A DNA stretch of 64,000 nt. Source: a virus. The notes beneath the pieces were generated by a model that had not been told where the DNA came from, did no database searches, and saw only the letters and a program-made list of their open reading frames with translations. The stretch lies in the IMG/VR virus record IMGVR_UViG_3300046007_007152, positions 24,560 to 88,559 of that record. One strand, given 5' to 3'. The translations under genes and the position numbers were made by a program. Positions 1-9,261 of the stretch are shown piece after piece (position 1 is the stretch's first letter; each line of letters opens with the position of its first letter).

Positions 1-681
1 TGTATCGGTGCTGCTGTAGAATTTAACTACCTTTGCTTCTGCGGTTGCATTAGCATAATTACCTCCAGTAACACCAGCCACCTGAAACACGGTTTCTCCA
101 TCGTAAAATATTTTACCGGATGATATTTCACTAGAGAATGTAAATATGGAAATAGATGCTTTATTTTCTGTTTCTACAACATCAATATCAGTATCACCAG
201 TTTCAAATTCATCATTATCAATTGTTGTAAGTTCACATGTTAATGCATAAGTGTATAACTTTCCTGCTTGATAAAATGGATTTTCATGTTCAACGAAGTT
301 AATTTCAAATAAACCTTTTGTCAGAGGAAAATAAATTAAATCACCTTCTCTTGGTCTGGTTATCGTGTCATAATGATCGGATACTTCTTGTTTAAATCTT
401 TTTCTGGAAAGAATAATAATTGCTTTATCTCTAACTTCTAAACCAAATTTAGAAACTATATCTCCCTCGCCTTCAAAGCCATTAACAGTAGCAATATACA
501 TTTCTATAGGAAATGATTTACTAAACTTATAACGAGCCTCACCGAACTCTTCTTCGATGTTGTACTGTTCTCTTGGAATATAAAGCATATCTCTGCCCAT
601 CGTTTTGATGATCTCTATTGAGAGATCTTCGATGACATTTTGCTCTCCAGAATAATCTTTGAAGTATGGATTTCTTGCCAT
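1..681 (-). CDS. 14: Neck protein gp14 (C-terminus cut by window edge)
   Basis: T4 gp14-family neck protein, which with gp13 closes the filled head and forms the surface that receives the tail. The frame opens at an ATG at 679-681 and runs off the window edge, so the C-terminus is missing. Residues 1-227 contain the family's landmarks: an early NPYF, then MLYIPREQYN, a GFEGEGD stretch and REGDLIYFPLTKGLFEINFVE, which match the order of blocks in T4 gp14. The next gene upstream (gp13) ends 2 bases before this start, so the two are co-transcribed and probably translationally coupled. The assignment rests on several ordered motifs and on the gp13-gp14 pairing, so I am fairly sure. Confidence 0.85.
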   Translation of the reverse strand, partial: MARNPYFKDYSGEQNVIEDLSIEIIKTMGRDMLYIPREQYNIEEEFGEARYKFSKSFPIEMYIATVNGFEGEGDIVSKFGLEVRDKAIIILSRKRFKQEVSDHYDTITRPREGDLIYFPLTKGLFEINFVEHENPFYQAGKLYTYALTCELTTIDNDEFETGDTDIDVVETENKASISIFTFSSEISSGKIFYDGETVFQVAGVTGGNYANATAEAKVVKFYSSTDT

Positions 682-682
682 A

Positions 683-1489
683 TTATCCCATCATGAAGTT
701 TATTGGTAGTTCGTATTCAAGTTGAACTTGTTGTTCTATTAGTTCGATTTCCTGCATTGCTTCTTGAACAATTTCAGGACCACGAAGAGTTACACCACCC
801 GGAAGTTGAACACCACCAAACTTAGACATATTCATGCCCCATTGTCTTTTTATGAGAGCAGTTAAATATTTCTTTAGAAGTCGATCATTGTATATCTCAG
901 TAAATTTGTCTGGGCTTAAATTAACATATGCTTCGATCATCAAATTAGAACCAGCAATTAATTCTTGTTGCCAATTCATTTCTATATGAAGTTTATTTGT
1001 GACTTTACTAAACCGAATTGTCTTCTCTGGTTGAAATAGATCTTGAATTAAATTAATATAACGTTTGGTGCTGTCATACTGACCAAGACCCATATTTCGA
1101 CTCGACATCAGATTAGTATTAATACCGAAGTAATCTGTTAAAGCCATTTGATAACGAATATCAAACATTGAAATATTACTGAAGGGTCCAAATTGAAACA
1201 CTTTTACTATGGATAAAATGTCTGCTCCGGTTGGACCATCTCCACCAAATCCATTTACAGGACCTAAAGCATCAGTATCAATATACTGATTGGTTATATC
1301 TTGTGCTGTAACTGGATATAGAAAGAATGCTTTTTCAACACCATCAAAGTGTCTCTCTGAGAAATACTGCAAAGCATCATCTAATCTATCCTCACACTGT
1401 TGCCAATCAACGTTGATATCCACAACTGGTGCGCCCAGTTGACGTAAACTATACTCAATTAAAGTTTGTCTTGAGTTTGGTGCAGCCAT
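683..1489 (-). CDS. 13: Neck protein gp13
   Basis: T4 gp13-family neck protein (268 aa; T4 gp13 is about 309). It binds the portal after DNA packaging together with gp14. Visible family blocks are the N-terminal LIEYSLRQLGAPVVDINV, then HFDGVEKAFF, FQPEKTIRFSKVTNKLHIE, and the highly conserved LTALIKRQWGMNMSKFG followed by VQLPGGVTLRG. The start ATG at 1487-1489 has AAGGAG 7 bases upstream and a late-type CATAAATA box at 1506-1513, so this gene probably begins a late transcript that continues into gp14. Nothing is odd about length or composition. Confidence 0.92.
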   Translation of the reverse strand: MAAPNSRQTLIEYSLRQLGAPVVDINVDWQQCEDRLDDALQYFSERHFDGVEKAFFLYPVTAQDITNQYIDTDALGPVNGFGGDGPTGADILSIVKVFQFGPFSNISMFDIRYQMALTDYFGINTNLMSSRNMGLGQYDSTKRYINLIQDLFQPEKTIRFSKVTNKLHIEMNWQQELIAGSNLMIEAYVNLSPDKFTEIYNDRLLKKYLTALIKRQWGMNMSKFGGVQLPGGVTLRGPEIVQEAMQEIELIEQQVQLEYELPINFMMG

Positions 1490-1505
1490 AAATTCTCCTT
1501 AAAGG

Positions 1506-1513
1506 TATTTATG
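1506..1513 (-). promoter_or_regulatory. T4-late-like promoter box upstream of gp13
   Basis: CATAAATA on the minus strand, 16 bases upstream of the gp13 start. T4-type late promoters are a single TATAAATA-like -10 box used with gp55, gp33 and gp45; a gp33 homologue is encoded at 37406-37633. The same box precedes several other genes in the window. Confidence 0.5.
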
Positions 1514-1525
1514 GCTTTTACTTTA

Positions 1526-2116
1526 TTACTGCAAGGGTTCTGTGTTGAGTTGTTGCTGTTTTTGTTCAGCCATTTTTGCTTCGCGTTCTTCCATAGCCTT
1601 TTTCATTGCTTCGGGCATTTCTGGAAGAGTGACGGGCAATTTGTTTAAATCCTCAAACGAGATATTTTCAATGTAATATTTTCTCGTAATTGGAGAAATG
1701 GCTTCATCTGGTTTACTTGCTGAATAGTTTGTAAACCCAGGCATGGTAATTGGGCAGTTCAACTTTGGATAATCCAATTTACTGTAATCATTACCATTTG
1801 CAACCAACCAAGTTCCTTGTCTATCACCGCATCCACAACCACCGCAGTAATATTGTCCTTGTGTCTTACTTTCTTTGAGATGTTCGCATGGGGGCAAAAC
1901 TCCACCCAAATGCTTGTCACCAAAGCAACTCAAAACACGAAGTTGTTTTGTCGCTTTGTTTATCTTTTTCTCATTTAGACCACGAGAAGTCAAAGACATG
2001 GCAAAACTTTGAATCATGCCTATTTTCTTTGAAATTACTGATTTCCCATCTGGGACTGCTACGCTACGAAACTCAATAGGATTTGGTTTATTAGAACAGG
2101 TATTTTCTTCACTCAT
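1526..2116 (-). CDS. Hypothetical cysteine-cluster protein
   Basis: Unrecognised 196-aa protein. A cysteine-rich patch in the middle (CEHL, then YYCGGCGCGDRQG) looks like a metal-binding site or a disulphide knot. The C-terminus (from about residue 165) is a charged, glutamine-rich helix (EAMKKAMEEREAKMAEQKQQQ). It sits between the neck genes and the giant cysteine-rich fibre genes, 5 bases from the next gene, so it is probably a late virion or assembly gene. A role in handling the cysteine-rich fibres is only a guess from position. No family can be named. Confidence 0.6.
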   Translation of the reverse strand: MSEENTCSNKPNPIEFRSVAVPDGKSVISKKIGMIQSFAMSLTSRGLNEKKINKATKQLRVLSCFGDKHLGGVLPPCEHLKESKTQGQYYCGGCGCGDRQGTWLVANGNDYSKLDYPKLNCPITMPGFTNYSASKPDEAISPITRKYYIENISFEDLNKLPVTLPEMPEAMKKAMEEREAKMAEQKQQQLNTEPLQ

Positions 2117-2121
2117 AATAA

Positions 2122-4692
2122 TTACTCCAATTCAATTCTTCTTATTAGTCGAACATTTACTTTATCTGTTCGTGGTACTAAGTATATAGACCCGTAATCT
2201 ACCTTCTTAAAACTTTGTCCGTACATAAAGGCTTTATCATTAAATATTTGATCATCTATGTTATAGGTTGTATCTGTATTTACTCTGAAGAATGGGGTAG
2301 AAGTTAAGTATACCGCACTATTCATGGATTTAAACACTTCTGGAATAAAGAAACCGTGATTGATTTTTAAATTAATAAATTCTAATTCATTTTTAGATGG
2401 AAGATACCAGCCAGAAAGACGAGAACGGTCTCTTAGGTTCTCCATTGCCTTTCCTTGTATACCGTAATAAACTTCATTATCACCATAAGTATTCCATAAA
2501 CCATCATACAGAGATGCAGGAATTGTTTCTAATTGTTCTCTTTTTCCTTTTATGGCTTCTAATTCAAAATCAAATGGTGCTACTATAATTGCCCATTTTT
2601 TGGCAGTTGTTCCATATCCAACAATACTTGGTTTGTAGTTTACTGCCGGTCCTGTGAATGGTCTTCCATTTACAGTTGATCCTTCATAGTTTAGTGGAGA
2701 ACCAGGCTCAAATATTCCAACATATAACCCATCTTGATAATATGTTAATTCTGAATCTGGTAGAGTATCCTGTACTTGAACCGATCTTAAAGGAGCATTT
2801 CTTTCGCAATTTGCGTCTGTACAATCATCACATGTTTCTAGACCCGGATTTTCAGAACAACATATACCTCCACTTCTGAATCTTCCATCTAGATTTTGAC
2901 AATTACCTTGTGTAGTTTGTATGCAAGATCCTTGATCGACACATGTACAACAACTTCCGGGTATTTGATTGTTGCATACATCAATATCTGGAACAACAGT
3001 TGCTTGACATGAGCCATTGACACAGGACAATGAAGTTACATCTGTTATTGAATATGCTGGTTGATTATTAAAATCATCAATAGATCCTAGTTTTTCAAAT
3101 TTATTTTCAAAATCAACAGCAAAACAATAATCGTTTGATGGGTCTAAAGGACCAGCACCTTTTATATTACTACAAGAAACTAATTTATATTTCTTAGAGC
3201 GCACATATGAATTTGGTATTTCATCGTTTAATGAAACACAAGTCATGATTCCATCTTGTTCTATCCCACAGAATGTGTGAACACCGAAAGATGCATTTAC
3301 ATATTCTTTAGGTGGCAAACTTCTAATCATGTCTCGAATTTGTTGTAATTCACTAGATTCATCCATGAATGGTGAATAATAATCAAATGTATTATCTAAC
3401 TTTTGACCAGCAAAACCAATTGTTGAATAGTCTTTATCATAAAAATCAAATCCAATTGGAGCAGAATTATGTTGATATAATTTTTTTAATTTTAGAGCAG
3501 GAGAATAAGTTTTGTATTGTTCTGTATCTGGGTTGTAAAATCTTCCTTGAATTTTTACATTTGGATTTGTGGTATTTGTTGATGCCCATGCACTAAATGT
3601 TCTTGTAGCAATTAAATCTAAAACTGCACCAAGCACATCCCCAACAGGAGATTCTGAAGAATTTTCGAATCTAGAAAAAAATCCAGTAGATGCGTAAAAT
3701 ACACCAGTGTTATTTTCAGTTATACCACCAAAATAACCATCATAATATCTTCGTGGTTCTTCTATTTCATTTGTATATGATAAACTTCCCGGGCACACTT
3801 TTTTAAGTTTAATGTCTCCGGATTTAGCCAAATTTAGTAAATTTGGTACTTCGTTTTCTGGCCAAAAAAAGCCAGGAAGTAAATAATTTTGCTCACCAGA
3901 GATGTTTTGTGTGTTTTGTATAGTTGCAACATAATGAGTAATTTTGTTTAAAAATTTTCCAGAAAAATATTTATCATAAAAATCTTCTTTAGCAGAACAT
4001 CTTTGTGTTGTGCCTGCTCCATACACCCAACAAAATAAATTTGTACCATTATCACATGAATTTAAAACATTTAAATTAGTTTCATTCAATTGACATTCAA
4101 GAGAAACCGGAATTGTTCCGCCAACAGACTCATCGCACTTTCTTCCATTATTATAGAAAGTAGAAATATATGGAAATATTGTTTTTTCAGCACATTCTTT
4201 TTCGTTGCAAACGTCAGTACACTCCGAAGAAATTGTTCCATCATCTTGAACTTCTGGATGACAACATGCTTTTTTAGGTCTAAAATCAATAACATTGGAT
4301 TGTTCTGGTGTTCCAGTTTTACACAGAGCATCTATTTGTGTTGGTGTTTGTGTAGAACTGCAATCATAATTAAGAGTCCATAATCCACCAATAGATTCAC
4401 ATTCGCACAATGTTGTATTTTTGACATATGTAGAGGTATCTGGGGGAGTAAACAAAGAACATGCACAACAACACCCAGTAGATGCCGGAGTAATTGTATT
4501 ATTTGGATCACATGCTCCGGACATAAAATAACCATTTAACTGATTGCATTGAGATAATGTTGTATCTACAAATTGACCTACAGTATTTGTATCAGCATCA
4601 AAAACATAACAACAACCAGTGACATTAGTAGTTTGAATATAACTGCTATAATCTACTATTGTTTGAGATCTTGTTCTAAAGTTTATAGACAT
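2122..4692 (-). CDS. Cysteine-rich fibre protein with DUF1566-like C-terminus
   Basis: 856-aa virion-type protein. The N-terminal half carries repeated cysteine modules of the form GCCC/ACC-x-n-C-x-n-C with a glycine-rich turn (for example TGCCCACSLF and GSCCTCVDQGSCIQ), a pattern shared with the three following giant genes. The C-terminal 200 residues contain LSGWYLPSKNELEFI and end in NVRLIRRIE, the hallmark blocks of the DUF1566 (Lcl C-terminal) domain, a C-type-lectin-like surface domain. This paralogue lacks the collagen-like N-terminus of its neighbours. It is likely to be an external fibre, collar or adhesin subunit; the ligand is unknown. It overlaps or abuts neighbours by a few bases in one long operon. 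Confidence 0.65.
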   Translation of the reverse strand: MSINFRTRSQTIVDYSSYIQTTNVTGCCYVFDADTNTVGQFVDTTLSQCNQLNGYFMSGACDPNNTITPASTGCCCACSLFTPPDTSTYVKNTTLCECESIGGLWTLNYDCSSTQTPTQIDALCKTGTPEQSNVIDFRPKKACCHPEVQDDGTISSECTDVCNEKECAEKTIFPYISTFYNNGRKCDESVGGTIPVSLECQLNETNLNVLNSCDNGTNLFCWVYGAGTTQRCSAKEDFYDKYFSGKFLNKITHYVATIQNTQNISGEQNYLLPGFFWPENEVPNLLNLAKSGDIKLKKVCPGSLSYTNEIEEPRRYYDGYFGGITENNTGVFYASTGFFSRFENSSESPVGDVLGAVLDLIATRTFSAWASTNTTNPNVKIQGRFYNPDTEQYKTYSPALKLKKLYQHNSAPIGFDFYDKDYSTIGFAGQKLDNTFDYYSPFMDESSELQQIRDMIRSLPPKEYVNASFGVHTFCGIEQDGIMTCVSLNDEIPNSYVRSKKYKLVSCSNIKGAGPLDPSNDYCFAVDFENKFEKLGSIDDFNNQPAYSITDVTSLSCVNGSCQATVVPDIDVCNNQIPGSCCTCVDQGSCIQTTQGNCQNLDGRFRSGGICCSENPGLETCDDCTDANCERNAPLRSVQVQDTLPDSELTYYQDGLYVGIFEPGSPLNYEGSTVNGRPFTGPAVNYKPSIVGYGTTAKKWAIIVAPFDFELEAIKGKREQLETIPASLYDGLWNTYGDNEVYYGIQGKAMENLRDRSRLSGWYLPSKNELEFINLKINHGFFIPEVFKSMNSAVYLTSTPFFRVNTDTTYNIDDQIFNDKAFMYGQSFKKVDYGSIYLVPRTDKVNVRLIRRIELE

Positions 4693-4693
4693 A

Positions 4694-7600
4694 TTAACAA
4701 CTCTCGTATAAATTGCATTCTGGACATATTATATGTACACATAGTCCTTCATCAAGTTTTACATATTTTGTTTTTTCACCAGTTTTTATTCTTGTTAATG
4801 GTTCAGTTTGACCAACTGTTGATGGTGAAACTATGTAAGCATTTATCCATTGTGCCTCAGTTGGTCCATCCTCACATGATTCACTATTGCTACCACCGGA
4901 GCCACCACCGGAGCCGCTGCCGCCTCCGCGTCCTCCACTGATAACTGTACCACCACACTCATCCTCCGTCCATGTTCCATAGAATGAACAAGAGTCGAGG
5001 CATGCATCTACACAACAACATACATTCTTACAGTCACATAAAGCTTCAACACCAGCGCCACATGATTTTTGCCAATATGCACCTTGTATAAAAATAATAG
5101 GAACTGCGGTTCTTTCTGCTTGAGAAAGTGATTTTGCATTTGAACCATTTAAATGGGTTGTTTGTGATCTATTATAAAAAACAGAATATGTTCTATATGC
5201 TTCTAAATTATATCGAAGGTTTCTTCCTAAAATTCCCCTTGGTATGCCTCCATATAATTGATCGGTTGTGCCGTTCCCCGGTGATTGAAGCAATGACTCA
5301 CAGAAATCATTCAGAGGATCTCCTGTCGTAGATGAGATGCCAGCAGCCCAGGCTGGGGGAAATGCATCTTGAGAAAAACCAATGTTGTCCCTAATTGGAT
5401 CTTGATACTCTCCGTTTTCATCGGTATCAGTAGTACATTTTAATTTTCCTCCAGTACCAGGCACCTCAAACCACAATTCTCCAGTTGAATAAAGAAAATC
5501 CCCATGAAGTAACGTTTGTTTTCTAGGATAAAATAAAGTAACACTGGTGCTCGATATGCCTTCACCATCAAATGTAGAGCATAGTGAGGTATACCCGTCT
5601 TCACACAATCTATTAATAGGATCACCATAAAATCCGTGTCTGTAGTAATTCACAAAAGTATTAACCCTAAATGTCCATAAAGGATCGCTTGTTCCTGCTT
5701 CTGGAATATCATTCGATCCTGGATTATTAAAATCAAAAATATCATTACAGTTGTTCAAAAAACCACAATTGTCTGCTATTGAAGACCAATATGACCATTG
5801 TATTCCAGCGCCCTTATAACTTTTGCTATTACACAACATATATGGATCATATTGTAAATAACCTTCTTGAACACATCCCGCTCCAAATAGTTTTTTACCA
5901 CGGAATGGGCTATCTATCCATTCTGTCCAAAAAAATTCTGGCGTTTGATCCTCGAATACATAATCACCAAGAAGTCTATTATAATAAGTATTTCTACTAT
6001 TAAAATTCTGTATTTGTAATAACTCTAAAGGCGACGGATCTGGATTAGGAGAATTGACAGTGGCATTTATGCTTTCTGGTACTCCCATAGACTCTTTAAT
6101 TCCACGAACCATATTTTTAACAACTTTCAATTTACCAGACGCCGCTCCGTTTTCAATATCAATATAATCTGTATGCAACAAATCCATAAAATATTTTAAT
6201 TCACCATTAAACGTTGCTAAACACATGTCAGTTATTGTTTTGTAATTTAACAAACGAAGATTGTGTGTAACCCTAGCATGTCTGTTACTACCACAAACCC
6301 GTCTGTCAAATTTATAAGTTATTCTTCCCCACAGTGGAGGAAATGGTGCTAATATTCCATTTTCAATTTCTTCTTGATATGGTTCAAGCTTTTCAAATGT
6401 TGTTTGAAAATTTGATGGTGGTTGACTTAGATTAGTAAAACCGTACTCAATCGGAGGAATTGGATCACATAGTTTGCAGTCTGTTTGTTGATCTGGTGTA
6501 TAACCAAATCGCGTTAAACATCTTGCTCGTGTTATAGAAGGATTACTAGTTTTATTATATGATCCAACATAATAACATTTAAATTTACCGCGAACTCCTA
6601 GTACATCAGCAGATGTTCTAGTATCAATCTTTAACTTATCTACTGGATAAGATGGACTATTAGTATTATCTGGCCATTCTTCTATAAAGTATGGAATTTG
6701 AACTGGTGTAAATAGATCTGTTTCTGAATCTAATTGAATTTGTTTTACTCCAGTTTTAGTATTAATAGTAACATCATCGATTTGTTTACTGTTTAATTTA
6801 TTTGCAATATTTTCATCTATTAATGCTACTGCTCTGTATGGTGCTTGAGATTGTTTAATAAATTTTTCTTTCCATACACTCTGATCAGCAACTAATTCTG
6901 CAACTCTTTTACTACCAATTGATTCTAAGTATTCTCCTAGAGTAGAAATACCAGCATCTATATCATCTGGTGTTGGATTGGTTATGGATAAATTATCCAC
7001 ACCAGGAACCAGGTCTGGTTGAATTCGCAACCATTGTCCAGGATCGTTTGGTGCAATATTTGGGTTACGGAATCTTCCGTCATATAGTCCTTGATATTTA
7101 ATATAACCACCCATCATTCCACCATTTGGTTCTAGAACAATTGGACTCAATAATGAATCAGTGATACCATTATTTTCAATATGAGCAAAGCACCAGAAAC
7201 ATGCAACAGTTTGTTCTTCCCCAGAACCACCACAATCATTAGAACAATCACATGAGTCGTTAGGATGTGTTTGTGGGCACGTTTGTGTTATTGGAACTTG
7301 AGTAGAAAGACATTGACATATTTCGTTAGTACATGGTTTAAAGCATGTTCTTAAATTACAGTCGTAATTGGTGCAATTTCCGTCATTAAATATTCCTTGG
7401 CCGGGAACTTGACCACACCCACCGCATAATTGTTTATCTATACACTGACCGTCTTGTTGGCATTTAGAGCATTCTACGGGACTGCAAAAACCAACACATT
7501 GTTCCTGAGTTGTAAAATAGTTACTACTACCAATCGTAGAATATTCCTCACAAGTTTCACCTGGTCTTAAATTAACAGAAACTTGCTGACAATTGCATTG

Positions 7601-9250
7601 ATTATTTTCTGGAAGAGTATTGCATCTGTAACAAGTGGATGGGACGGTATTGCAGTCACATTTAGTTGTATCACAGTTTGTATTTTTACCCATGTAAATA
7701 CCATTTAGTGTGGTATTGCATTCATATGGTGTTTGTACCTCTTGACAAGAATATCCATCTTCTACTGGAATACAGCAAGCACCCGGAGCAGATACTGAAT
7801 CGCAGCATTTTGCTTCAGAGCAACTGTTAACATTTTTTACTGTTTTTCCACCAAGATATTTACAATATTCTTCTGTTAATTGCCCAAGGCACTCTCCATC
7901 TTTACAGCAATAAACTGATGTATCTTTGCAGTTATTATAGCATAGACCAGATTCAACAAGTACACTTCCATCTGAATTATATGTTGTATAATTTTGTGCA
8001 TCGTTGTCTGGAAAAATACCAACATCACCACATGTTATTCCTGAAATAAATTGACCATTAATTGCTTGACAAAAACTTGGATCAATATCAGATATACATC
8101 TTCCTTCTGAACAGCAAACACCATCATAAGTTTTTTGTGCAGTATCAGTTATGCATTTATTTTTTGTACAAGGAACCATAGGTTCAAATGTACCATCTCT
8201 CTCATCACAATACGTTTGAGTTACATAATCTTCACAGTGTTTTTCATCATCCACATCAAAATAGCAGCATGATCCTCTTAAGCCTGGATTTATGGCTTCA
8301 TTAACTCCAAACCCTCTTGCTGTAAAATGTGCTCTCCATTTATCATCTTGGTTAGTTCTCCACATGTGAAGAATATTCATGCCTGGATAGAATATGGGTT
8401 TGCTTGCCTCATCAAAAACCACATCTGATGGAAAATTCCAAACATCTTCACCATCAATAAACAATGTAACAGACATTACTTGACCGTCTGGGATTGCATC
8501 GTATTTGAATCCCTTAATACCAATTGGAGTTATTAACTGATAAACTGTTGCCCTTGAAACATCTAAAGTAATTCCTTCTGGGCTGCCCTGGTCAAAGAAA
8601 GTATCTGTAGTGACAATTCTTTCTCCACGCTCTATTGGACCCAAGGTAAATAAAGTGTCTCGAATATCAGTTACTACATTTCTTCCGCTAGATTCTGTAC
8701 CAAAATTAATATATCCATAATCATTATCACCAACTCTGATTGATGAATTTGCTCTTTGTGGAGCAAGATCAGTAGACATTACATAGTTTCTTTGTTTAAA
8801 ATAAACTATTCTATTGTTTTCTGTAGAAGCAGATATACCTCCACCAATATTTTGATCTAAGATAGTAAACTTTAGATTGTCAAAAGACGAATAAGTGACA
8901 CCCAAAATACCGCCAGATCTAAAGTTATAAAATTCTAAAGTTATTCCACCACATACGCCTTTTAGAACTGGGATTCCTGTTCCAATTGTTGTTGCAGTAA
9001 TTCCCGCATAAATTCCAGTAGCACCTTTAAAAATGCCAGGAGAAACAACTGTTCCATCAGATAAAGTAAACTCCACTTGTCCGGTTGGAGTTACATTTAC
9101 TAAAGTAATGTAATTTGAATTTATTCCAGTTGATCCAGTGGGACCGGGAACTGTTTGGTTTGCTCCTGTGGGTCCGGTTGGACCAATAGATCCTGCTGCA
9201 CCTAAACCAGTACTTGGAAATATAGAACTATGACCAATATTATTTGACAT
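4694..9250 (-). CDS. Giant collagen-like, cysteine-rich fibre protein
   Basis: 1518-aa protein, the longest of the fibre block. It opens with a short collagen-like tract (GPTGPTG, then PGPTGSTG near residues 22-42), typical of trimeric phage fibres, followed by a beta-rich domain to about residue 330. Then come many cysteine modules (GSCCYFD, DGVCCSEGRC, YCCKDGEC, GACCIPVEDG). The C-terminal third is a large globular region ending in another cysteine cluster (CDCKNVCCCVDACLDSC) and a glycine-serine linker (GGRGGGSGSGGGSGG, about residues 1454-1470). It is probably a long external fibre stabilised by disulphides or metals. No enzymatic motif was seen. Confidence 0.65.
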   Translation of the reverse strand: MSNNIGHSSIFPSTGLGAAGSIGPTGPTGANQTVPGPTGSTGINSNYITLVNVTPTGQVEFTLSDGTVVSPGIFKGATGIYAGITATTIGTGIPVLKGVCGGITLEFYNFRSGGILGVTYSSFDNLKFTILDQNIGGGISASTENNRIVYFKQRNYVMSTDLAPQRANSSIRVGDNDYGYINFGTESSGRNVVTDIRDTLFTLGPIERGERIVTTDTFFDQGSPEGITLDVSRATVYQLITPIGIKGFKYDAIPDGQVMSVTLFIDGEDVWNFPSDVVFDEASKPIFYPGMNILHMWRTNQDDKWRAHFTARGFGVNEAINPGLRGSCCYFDVDDEKHCEDYVTQTYCDERDGTFEPMVPCTKNKCITDTAQKTYDGVCCSEGRCISDIDPSFCQAINGQFISGITCGDVGIFPDNDAQNYTTYNSDGSVLVESGLCYNNCKDTSVYCCKDGECLGQLTEEYCKYLGGKTVKNVNSCSEAKCCDSVSAPGACCIPVEDGYSCQEVQTPYECNTTLNGIYMGKNTNCDTTKCDCNTVPSTCYRCNTLPENNQCNCQQVSVNLRPGETCEEYSTIGSSNYFTTQEQCVGFCSPVECSKCQQDGQCIDKQLCGGCGQVPGQGIFNDGNCTNYDCNLRTCFKPCTNEICQCLSTQVPITQTCPQTHPNDSCDCSNDCGGSGEEQTVACFWCFAHIENNGITDSLLSPIVLEPNGGMMGGYIKYQGLYDGRFRNPNIAPNDPGQWLRIQPDLVPGVDNLSITNPTPDDIDAGISTLGEYLESIGSKRVAELVADQSVWKEKFIKQSQAPYRAVALIDENIANKLNSKQIDDVTINTKTGVKQIQLDSETDLFTPVQIPYFIEEWPDNTNSPSYPVDKLKIDTRTSADVLGVRGKFKCYYVGSYNKTSNPSITRARCLTRFGYTPDQQTDCKLCDPIPPIEYGFTNLSQPPSNFQTTFEKLEPYQEEIENGILAPFPPLWGRITYKFDRRVCGSNRHARVTHNLRLLNYKTITDMCLATFNGELKYFMDLLHTDYIDIENGAASGKLKVVKNMVRGIKESMGVPESINATVNSPNPDPSPLELLQIQNFNSRNTYYNRLLGDYVFEDQTPEFFWTEWIDSPFRGKKLFGAGCVQEGYLQYDPYMLCNSKSYKGAGIQWSYWSSIADNCGFLNNCNDIFDFNNPGSNDIPEAGTSDPLWTFRVNTFVNYYRHGFYGDPINRLCEDGYTSLCSTFDGEGISSTSVTLFYPRKQTLLHGDFLYSTGELWFEVPGTGGKLKCTTDTDENGEYQDPIRDNIGFSQDAFPPAWAAGISSTTGDPLNDFCESLLQSPGNGTTDQLYGGIPRGILGRNLRYNLEAYRTYSVFYNRSQTTHLNGSNAKSLSQAERTAVPIIFIQGAYWQKSCGAGVEALCDCKNVCCCVDACLDSCSFYGTWTEDECGGTVISGGRGGGSGSGGGSGGSNSESCEDGPTEAQWINAYIVSPSTVGQTEPLTRIKTGEKTKYVKLDEGLCVHIICPECNLYESC

Positions 9251-9261
9251 TATTTACTTTC